A stretch of DNA of 64,000 bases from contig OX638136.1 in assembly GCA_951804985.1 (NCBI GenBank), positions 2,049,852 to 2,113,851 of the forward strand, in the 5' to 3' direction. The notes under the pieces were generated by a model. It made no database searches. It saw only the letters and a list, made by a program, of their open reading frames with translations, and was not told where the DNA came from. This DNA comes from Dryomyza anilis. Taxonomy: Eukaryota > Arthropoda > Insecta > Diptera > Dryomyzidae. Positions 56,231 to 64,000 of the stretch are shown here, in pieces. Within the stretch, counting starts at the first letter, position 1, and each line of letters begins with the position of its first letter. The position numbers and the translations under genes are program-made.

Positions 56231-57727
56231 CAAGATGTATTAAGGAAGGTGAGGAAAATTTGGAGAGGCAAAAAATTTGAGCGTAATTCTGTACACATAT
56301 TTCAAATTTGAAATATTGTTCTGTACACAAAAGTCAGTGCGATTTTTGTTTTTATTGAAATTTTAATATAACGTCAATCAATTTGTTATTGTTTATAATT
56401 AAATTAATTTAATTTTTGTTTAATGTCATTTGATTGTATAGAATAATTTAAATTATCTTCAAGATTTGTTCAATACAAAAGTGGAGTGTACAACGACTAG
56501 ATGTAGTCGACGAAGGACACCATATAAACGCTTCAGCTCAAAAGCTCTTCAGCGCCCTTGCACCTTGTTCTCGGCCAAGTGGGTTCCACATAAGTAGAGC
56601 TATGACCAAAGTGGATTTTAAAATATACTAGCTGGAGCCGTGCACACCTACGCCGGTGCAAAGATTTACTAAATGTAAACAGTGGATATATAAAAAGTGA
56701 ACTTGTGTGGGAGGTACAAAGCGCTTTTACCCATCACGCCCGCATTTTACGTGACGATTAATATGTTAAATGTTACGCCCTTCTTTGATTTTTATAACTA
56801 CCACATTTAAAACTTGTAATTTTTTGTATTGGTAAAGTTTTGGTTATATAGGAGGCCCCGCCACTACGTCCAATCATGCCCATATTTATACTTTGTTTCC
56901 ATTTGTATAACTATACTATTAAGAGGTCAGGAGTTATAGCATTTTTCATGTTATGGATGTATGGGAGAAGTACGCCCTTTTGTCCAATCACTCCCAAATT
57001 TGTTAAAAAGATAAACAATCACAATATACATCAAAGTTTTAAGGACCTATATAAATGCAGCCCGAGCATAATAGGGTTTCTTTCATTAATCTCGATCATT
57101 GCCTGATGCTAATTTCGTTATGAGGAACAAATAATGTAGCTATGATCGGGAACATTGACTGTTTAGATAATGTAAACCCTGCCATGGTAAGCATGATAAG
57201 GGCATGCAAAGACATTGATCATATTTTCTCTAACAGGGCTTACCCAACGAAAACCCGATCATTTCCCGATGGCGCATCGGGCAAATTTCTACTAGGGTAT
57301 ATGGCATTATTCTATCTTATATGTTGCCTAGCGTCGGTGGCTCGTCTGGTTAGTTCGACAATCAATGGCAAACCTACGAGAGTAAACATTGCATTGCAGT
57401 CACAATTCGTAAAATGTTTTTCGCAAATTAGCGAAGAATTTTTTTTAATAACATTAAACAAGATTCGCTCCATAGCTTTCGCTTCTGGGGGTCACTGCGA
57501 ACGTGGAAAAATTAATAATTTTCTTTTATCCACGATAGAACAAGACGATTGCGGCATTATTTTTGGCTGAATAGTCCGTTGTGAATTCACTTTTGACAAT
57601 TTTATTTTTTAATAAATATTTATCGACCGAGGAAATTCAAAAAACGAATGACAAAAAAAATATTTTTTTAATAATAACAAAAAGAGAGAAGTTTTCATAC
57701 TTTCCTCACCTTGTTAAATACACCTTG
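56231..57727. mobile_element. TIR-bounded element of ~1.5 kb, no transposase seen
   Basis: CAAGATGTATTAAGGAAGGT at 56231 and, on the other strand, CAAGGTGTATTTAACAAGGT from 57727 match at 23 of 27 bases including the following GAGGAAA. The interior contains a dispersed-repeat block (56700-57010) and a partial SINE family 1 relic (57320-57395: GGTGGCTCGTCTGGTTAG, then ATGGCAAACCTACGAGAGTA). Open frames inside (for example 57142-57570) run through the SINE relic and are not taken as genes. Confidence 0.6.
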
Positions 57728-57733
57728 CCTACA

Positions 57734-58118
57734 ACTACAAACACATTAATGAGTTGTACTTCTACTTTCATTCATACATGAATTTATAAAATAAAACATA
57801 CAAATATAAAAACACTTAGTTTGCATTACATACATAGATTTCTTATATTACTTCATAATGTTTATTTGTTTTCGGTGCTCAAATACTTTACGTATTTTAA
57901 ACAAATACATCTTTCATTTAAAGAATGTACATTTATTAACAAATAACGTTACGCTAAAAAGTGTTTAAAATAAGTGTAACCAAATATTTTCATCGTTTTT
58001 TAGTTTCAAACGACACATGGTTAGAAATCCTGATAATGTTGATTTGTACTCCTAATATTTTACAAAGGTAGTCAAATGAATCTGATAATTGCCATGTTGA
58101 AGCAGAGTGATTCCTTCT
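57734..58118. other. AT-rich unassigned DNA
   Basis: No gene or repeat recognised before the direct duplicate begins. Confidence 0.4.
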
Positions 58119-58301
58119 GGGTGCATCTGGAACGTCATTGGAACAGATTCACCCAAATAATTCCAATTATGCACCTGGGTGTTTCTGCAATTTCATTGGA
58201 ATAGATTCACACAATTAATTCCAATAATGAACTTGGGTGCAGCTGCAATGTCATTGGAACCGATGCACCCAAAAAAGTAAAAAGACTTTTTAAAAACTGT
58301 A

Positions 58302-58850
58302 CACACAAAAAAATAATTGCTTGACGTGCAGTTGTTTCAACGAATATTCATTTGCATCTACCAAATTTAGTCAGTTTCAACTGAAATTCATTTGTGGTAA
58401 ACAATAGTATGAAGCGTAACCAACTATTAGTTGAGGCAACTGCAACATTGATTGGGGAAACAAACTTTTTATCCATTTTCAATTTTTTTGTTTCCATTGC
58501 CACGGCAACTAAATTCAAAATGAGATCTAACCAATATTTAGTTGACTTAGCATTTAGTTGCAAACACGAAGTCAGCAGCACAACGAATCGTCGGCAATGT
58601 TCGATCTCGGGAACGCTGTTGTGACGCTGACTTCGTGTTTGCAACACGTTGGAGCGCTAGGTAAAATGGCCGATTTCTTATAATTAAATTGGCTACCACA
58701 ACTAAACAAATTGGTTGTGTCAGTTGTATTCATTAGTTGTGTGAACTGATACGCGGTGTTGCAACAACTGAATCAGTCGAATGTTGACAGAACTAAATAA
58801 ATCGGTTGGCAAAAAAAAATGGTTGCCCCAATTGATTCGTTCTTTGGGAG
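58302..58850 (+). mobile_element. TA-target MITE, 549-bp version
   Basis: Same termini and same TA-flanked insertion point as 46094-46273, but here about 370 more bases of core survive, including the fold-back (about 58559-58660). Against the 962-bp copy it lacks about 410 bases between GTTGACTTA and TTGCAAACACG. Confidence 0.85.
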
Positions 58851-58954
58851 TACGTACGTTTGGTTTTTTAAATGTGCGATGATATTTGTTTCAATATAAT
58901 TGAATAAAAAAAAAACAAATTGTTTACTGTGAGTCAAATATTAATATTGCTAAA

Positions 58955-61900
58955 ATGTCAGATGAACTTTTGGAACTTTTACAAATGTTCAATTTAGAAA
59001 ATTTGATCAAAATATCGTAAGTATGTATTCTAAATCCTTATAAATGTATATGCTATTATTGTAATATTTTTAAGGCGTCGGAATTACGTACAAGTCCCTC
59101 AAATATCTAAACGAGAACGACATTGCAGCAGCAATCGATAATATTGGTTTCAGTGCATAATTTCGGGAAAAGTTGTTCGCATGGCGGAGGAAAAAGGTGA
59201 GTGGTAGAAGATAATTAACCCGAGAGTCCTTGTTCTTCGTGATGATTAGAATGTCTCTAATATGAAAATTCATTTTTTCCATTTTCAATTCCGACCTAAA
59301 CAATGTTTCTTCAAATTCACTCGTATGTAAGCTAGAGAATTTAAAACGCTAAAGAATTAGCCGACGACTTACAACACATTTTTTCAAGTAGGGGTAATTG
59401 GACGGTCTCTTAGTTCGCAGTAATAAGTTAAATGTTAGGCCCGAATATTTTCATGACATCTTGCAAACACTTTCTACGTAAAGAAGGATTTTTATTTGCT
59501 GTATAAAACCATGTTTTGAAAAAACACAATAAAAAAAGGGTATTTCAAAAAGCTTTAGACTCTAAACTATCTTACAAATAAAAATCTGATATTTTAGAAA
59601 AATATAAATTTGCAGCTGCAGCCATATACCACCAGTCAATTCTGAAGGCTTTACAAGTCATCAGTACAACCCATTATTTAGAAACTGTATGCAAATAAAT
59701 ATTAATTTCTTTTAGATTAGAGATAACGCTGAGATAGTACAACCGTCAAATAAGTAACAATCGGATTTCAGTCCAAAGGTAAGAAATAATGTTATTAAAT
59801 TATACACATTTGCGTTGGTCAATATACAAAATATTGTTACGATAATTCAGTCTACGGAAAACTGTTCTACGAGTTCGTATCGCTGGATTGTGTACAAAAT
59901 AAAAACACTCTTATGTTTGGTTTAAATTATAACAATTAACTTTATTAATTCACTTTAATAAACAACTTTACTAATAACAAATTCTAACAACTGCTGCATG
60001 TCCATAATTTAACTTGACAATTATCACACGAGATGCCCTCGACCACTTTATAATCACTACTGAAGTGAATTACCTCTGATGCGGCTCCCTTATATACTGC
60101 ATGCATCAGTTCGACACGTTTCGACAAGTTTCGAGAACCTTCTAATCGTTTCGTGAATGACGCATGCTATTGGCATCTCATTCGCACTCATGTGTTTTAA
60201 TGCGGTGATCTTTCATCTCTTTCTCACACACTGCCTCAGTGCGCTGAATGATCTTCCGTCTCTTTCTAACACATGCTTAGTGCGCTGAATTGTCTCATTT
60301 ATTATTGCTGAATGCTTGCACTGTGGGGCAAATTACCTCTTTTCGTAACAATATTTTACCACAAATTTGATAAATCAACTGTCTTCTTCAGAGCGTGCAT
60401 TAATATTAAACGAATCAGATGTTGGGCAATATATAATTGAATTTTATAAATTTAATCACTTTCTGACTGAAAACGACGTAAAAGCTTCATTGAGTTAATA
60501 CCCGAGTTTGTTTTCGTAAATAATATTACTTTGAAGCATTCGGTTTTTTTACTATGACTTACTTAAATATTAGAAATATTTCCGGAGGAGAGAGATATTT
60601 CGGTAAAACTTACTTTGTTTTTACTAATATTTGGTATTAATTGATTTTTTAAATTTAGGAATATTACTTCGTGCCTCGACAAGGTAAAAAAAAATCCGAA
60701 CGGAAAAATGTTTTCTAAATACAAAAATTCCAAACGCATGAGATTTGAAAATGAATCAACGCCAGAGCGAATCAACGGATGTACCACAGAGTCTACTTCC
60801 AGAGATGTTTAAGTTGACGAAGATATAGTGAATACTCTGAAAATTGAATTGCAAACCGATTCCAGTGACTGGTCAATGGTACAAGACAGATGGGTCCGTA
60901 CATTCTCATTGCGGCAGAAGGATTTAGCAATTCTCAATAATCTAGAGTTTATGAAGCAATGGCCGAAGCTTAAGGACGGCAGAGCACCTTCATTGGTAAA
61001 ATTACAAATTAATTACACTTTTAGAAATTCATATCAATAAAATACCAAAATTTTTCCCGTATTCTGATTTAATAACGTATGCATTACCTCTGAGTCACTC
61101 ACAATTTGAAGTCAAATATGATAAATTAAGGTGTTTAAAAACAGTACACAATATTTTAATTTTAAAAGACACAAAGTTGTAGTCTTCAGCAATGTTTTTT
61201 AGATTAAATGTTGTTTAGGTTTATACGATAAATCAAAATGGTGCTATAGCCAAAACACATAAAAAAGCAGCTTATGCGCACAGTCGTTTGAACAAAAAAA
61301 TGGTTTTCATAAAGAAGTGCACAAAGGACACCCCAACAAAAGAATGTTCTTTATATAGAATTTAACGAAGAAAATGAGTCTTGATTTAAAAAGAAAAATA
61401 AAAATACCTCTCGTTAAGTAAAATGTCCTTGAACATTTTAATTGCTTATAATATTTGCATGATAATTAAAAATATATTAAATTTGTATAGGGCAATAGAG
61501 AAAATTCTATTACCTTCAAAATGAGACCAAACTTGACGCAATACGATGCACAGATGCAAAATTATATAATTTTTAAAAAAGGTCCATGCGTCATATTTTC
61601 ATTTTTTTTAACACCCTGTATTTTTAAACCTATTGACAAAAAGCAAAAAAAAACAAATATAGGGGGCTTAATTTCAATAAGCAATCCATAAAAAAATTGA
61701 AGTAAATCCAAAGTGTCAAAAATATTTCGTGTTCGATTTGAAAAAGAATGTCTCATATGCAAGTCTTCATAAGTGGAATCGATAAAAAATTACAATTATT
61801 ATTTTTTTTTATTTAAATCGAAAACACATTTAATAATAATTTTTTCTTGATTTTTAGATGTTGTGAATTACGTCCTTATCAACCTAAATTCAGTATTACC

Positions 61901-62249
61901 ATCAACAGCAAGATTACGCGATAAATTGGGAACAAATAAGAAAAAACCAACAACTTTGGATGCGCAGGAGTGCTTTATTTTGACAGTAGCATAACTTAAC
62001 AATGTTAATATAAAAATTGCAGAACTCATAGAAAAATGTTATGAAAATCAAGTAACGATCCAACCATTTTTAATAATCGAGTGTATAGATATTACTATAC
62101 CACAATCTTTCTATGTTTATTTTGATACTATATTTTATAAATTCGAATCATTTATTGATTCGTTAGATTGCGCATTGAAAATTTATCATGTTCTTCATTT
62201 CGTAAAATCGTCTTCATTGTTATCACTTTTACATTTTATGTCTCATTAA
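58955..62249 (+). pseudogene. SAM-domain multicopy insect gene, second direct copy
   Basis: Same exons as 46378-49698. Exon 1 starts at 58955, exon 6 ends at the TAA at 62247-62249. It shares the exon 2 stop, the exon 5 stop and the A-run frameshift. In exon 3 the stop is at a different codon (AAATAAGTAACAATCGG here versus AAATAAGGAATAATCGG in copy 1). The left-arm copy has neither stop. It is therefore also a pseudogene, and the exon 3 lesions arose after the direct duplication. Confidence 0.65.
59835..60350 (-). repeat. Solo LTR of family A, second direct copy
   Basis: Counterpart of 47271-47796 with the same ATAT flanks, 516 bp because CTTCGACTTG is lost near 60128. Confidence 0.95.
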
Positions 62250-62255
62250 TAACAA

Positions 62256-63361
62256 CCCCAGACAAAATATACGGCAGGTAACAGGCGCACAACAGACAGG
62301 CAACACAGCAGCCTACAAGCTGATAATCAACAGGCTATCGACATGTTTGTGGCAGTCAATGGCGGAATTTGTAGCAAAACCAGCCTGTGTCTGCCCTAGA
62401 AAATACGGCAGACGGCAGCCTATAGACCGGCCATAGGCGGAGATTGTAGCAAACCCAGCCTGTTGTCTGCCCTAGAACAATACGGCAGATGGCAGCCTAC
62501 AGACAGGTCATAGGCGGAGCTTGTAGCAAAACCAGCCTGTTGTCTGCCCTAGAACAATACGGCAGATGGTAGCCTATAGACAGGTCATAGGCGGAGCTTG
62601 TAGGAAACCCAGCCTGTTGTCTGCCCTAGAACAATACGGCAGCCGGCAGCCCGTAGATAGATCATAGGCGGAGCTTGTAGCAAACCCAGCCTGTTGTCTG
62701 CCCTAGAACAATACGGCAGATAAAATGAATTCATATTTGTGCAGCTGTTTTACTTGAGCTGTTTTTTTAGTTTTATTTAAATGCAAAAACATTGAAAATA
62801 TGTATATGAACAAAAATGGTTTTACTGCTGAGTATATTATTTTAAAGACAAAAAAATACTGGGCGTTTTGGTTTCGTTGCATTTTAGTCATGAAACCCAG
62901 CGCGAACACCGGACAGACCTAACGGTTTTTGAAGTTTTCTTGTTTCTATCTTGTTCGATTTATTGATTAAATCGTTTGCGCAAACTATAAAAAGATATGT
63001 TAATATATATATGTATCAATGTTGTGTATACGTACGACATCCAGTAGTTCTGGCCACTTTCCCCGATGCCGCGTGCAGTTTTAGTTTTAAGGACGTCGAT
63101 GGGAACTAATCTCATCAATAGTTCCCGTACGAGACAGGCTCCAACACCAGCAGCTGCTATATATGCAGACTGCCGGTCGTCAATGTTTATAAAAATCGCA
63201 TGATTTTTCACCAACGCTATATATAATGGAATATAAATGCATATTTTAATATAATATTAAAAACATTTTTACATATTTCAAGACTCACCTTATTGCTGCC
63301 GGGAACTTATATTCCTGAATTGCCTTCAGTGACCTCTCTTCGTTATTTATTTTTGAACCGG
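62256..63361. mobile_element. TIR element, truncated second copy
   Basis: Left TIR and 77-bp array (about 62350-62718) intact, exon c of the internal gene intact (62960-63214), exon b cut at 63361. Right array and right TIR are absent. Confidence 0.85.
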
Positions 63362-63760
63362 AGTAGTATAGATAGGGGACCCCCTCGCATCTGGCCCCCA
63401 ACTTCCAATTGGATCCAATTGGAAGTTGGAGAATCTAGTTGGATTCTACTGGGCTTCTAACTGTGATATCCAATTCAATTGTAGACCTAAAGAGCGCCGC
63501 AGGCAAAAAAGAGCGCCGCAGGCAGTAGTATAGATAGGGGACCCCCTCGCATCTGGCCCCCAACTTCCAATTGGATCCAATTGGATTCTAATTGGATCCA
63601 ATTGGAAGTTGGAGAATCTAGTTGGATTCTACTGGGCTTCTAACTGTGATATCCAATTCAATTGTAGACCTAAAGAGCGCCGCAGGCAAAAAAGAGCGCC
63701 GCAGGCAGTAGTATAGATAGGGGACCCCTGATTCTTCTGTCATAGGCCCTTTGGCAAAAA
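63362..63760. repeat. VNTR block 1, ~162-183-bp unit
   Basis: Units start AGTAGTATAGATAGGGGAC at 63362, 63524 and 63707 (the last partial). Each ends in two GAGCGCCGCAGGC words separated by A6. The second unit is longer because its inner ATTGGATCCAATTGG motif is duplicated. Confidence 0.9.
63398..63429. repeat. Perfect 32-bp palindrome in VNTR unit 1
   Basis: Reads the same on both strands, centred on GGATCC, with arms CCAACTTCCAATT. In unit 2 the palindrome is expanded by an extra ATTCTAATTGGATCCA piece. Confidence 0.95.
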
Positions 63761-63833
63761 GAGCGCCAAGCTACGTTTAATCGCAGTTTATGCAAATACT
63801 TGCTGGAATTCCTATTGGAATACTTGTTAGAAT

Positions 63834-64000
63834 ACTTGCTGGAATTCCTATTAGAATAATTTTGGGATTACTAGTTGGAATTCATGTTGGTATTTTTATA
63901 TACTTGCTGGAATTCCTATTAGAATAATTTTGGGATTACTAGTTGGAATTCATGTTGGTATTTTTATATACTTGCTGGAATTCCTATTAGAATAATTTTG
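63834..64000. repeat. VNTR block 2, 68-bp unit
   Basis: ACTTGCTGGAATTCCTATTA recurs at 63834, 63902 and 63970 with an exact 68-base period and continues past the window edge. Shorter TACTTG(C/T)T(G/A)GAAT variants start at about 63797. Confidence 0.95.

Larger units (their letters stand above)
58119..63361 (+). repeat. Direct duplicate of about 45912-50811
   Basis: It starts in the 59-bp array (GGGTGCATCTG) and ends at TTTTTGAACCGG, where copy 1 continues CTCTTTCAAATG and this copy jumps into a VNTR. It is almost identical to copy 1 over ~5 kb; differences include a 10-bp loss in the LTR, a larger MITE core here, ACCTAAATTCAGTATT instead of ACCTAAAAATATT, and a few bases in exon 3 of the SAM-domain pseudogene. 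Confidence 0.95.

Noticed and set aside
57142..57570. 142-codon plus-strand frame
   Set aside because: Crosses a SINE relic and lies within a repeat element; no domain or splice context.
30471..63361. Giant virus-like or Polinton-type element
   Set aside because: No DNA polymerase B, capsid, protease or packaging ATPase motifs were found in any frame.

Overview
This is eukaryotic, very AT-rich, non-coding-dominated DNA, most probably from a fly (Diptera, probably a higher fly). The evidence is the mix of mobile elements (R1-clade, LOA/I-like and RTE-like LINEs, Ty3/Gypsy LTR elements, tRNA-derived SINEs, TA-target MITEs), long TA microsatellites and the lack of any long uninterrupted host gene. 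No intact host gene, rRNA gene, functional tRNA or CRISPR array was found. Nearly every recognisable coding stretch is a broken copy of a transposable-element gene or of a multicopy insect gene.

Layout. 1-1968: minus-strand Ty3/Gypsy element (family A) running off the left edge, with its 5' LTR at 1430-1968. 2050-5095: minus-strand degraded R1-clade LINE. 5470-5925: minisatellite and a long TA tract. 6101-23183: four head-to-tail copies of a ~4.4 kb unit, each carrying a dimeric tRNA-derived SINE (minus), a second tRNA-like SINE (plus), a 15-bp minisatellite and the 3' end of a LINE. 23184-24870: mostly unique AT-rich DNA with a small TIR element. 24880-26945: minus-strand LINE with RT and RNase H, interrupted by a fold-back. 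28160-29680: plus-strand remnant of family A. 30471-48000: a very large imperfect palindrome (arms about 7 kb, spacer about 3.2 kb). 49705-51753: a TIR element with long subterminal tandem arrays and an unrecognised, apparently spliced gene. 51849-56228: a complete but ORF-damaged Ty3/Gypsy element of the CsRn1 type with almost identical LTRs. 56231-57727: a TIR-bounded element. 58119-63361: direct duplicate of about 45912-50811. 63362-64000: two VNTR blocks.

The most interesting part is the duplicated and inverted segment. It holds a multi-exon remnant of an insect multicopy gene with an N-terminal SAM-like domain (three copies: 30490-31452 minus, 46378-49698 plus, 58955-62249 plus) and, divergently oriented, an unrecognised gene remnant called gene X here (33060-33850 plus, 43905-44690 minus). 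Insertions present in one copy and absent from another give exact empty sites for a SINE, a solo LTR and a TA-target MITE. They order the events: inverted duplication first; then a SINE into the left arm and an LTR element plus MITE into the right arm; then direct duplication of the right-arm end. The CsRn1-type element lies between the two direct copies; its near-identical LTRs suggest it is also young.

All functional names rest on motif recognition by eye. No database search was possible, and coordinates of repeat edges are accurate to roughly 10-20 bases unless a target-site duplication fixes them.
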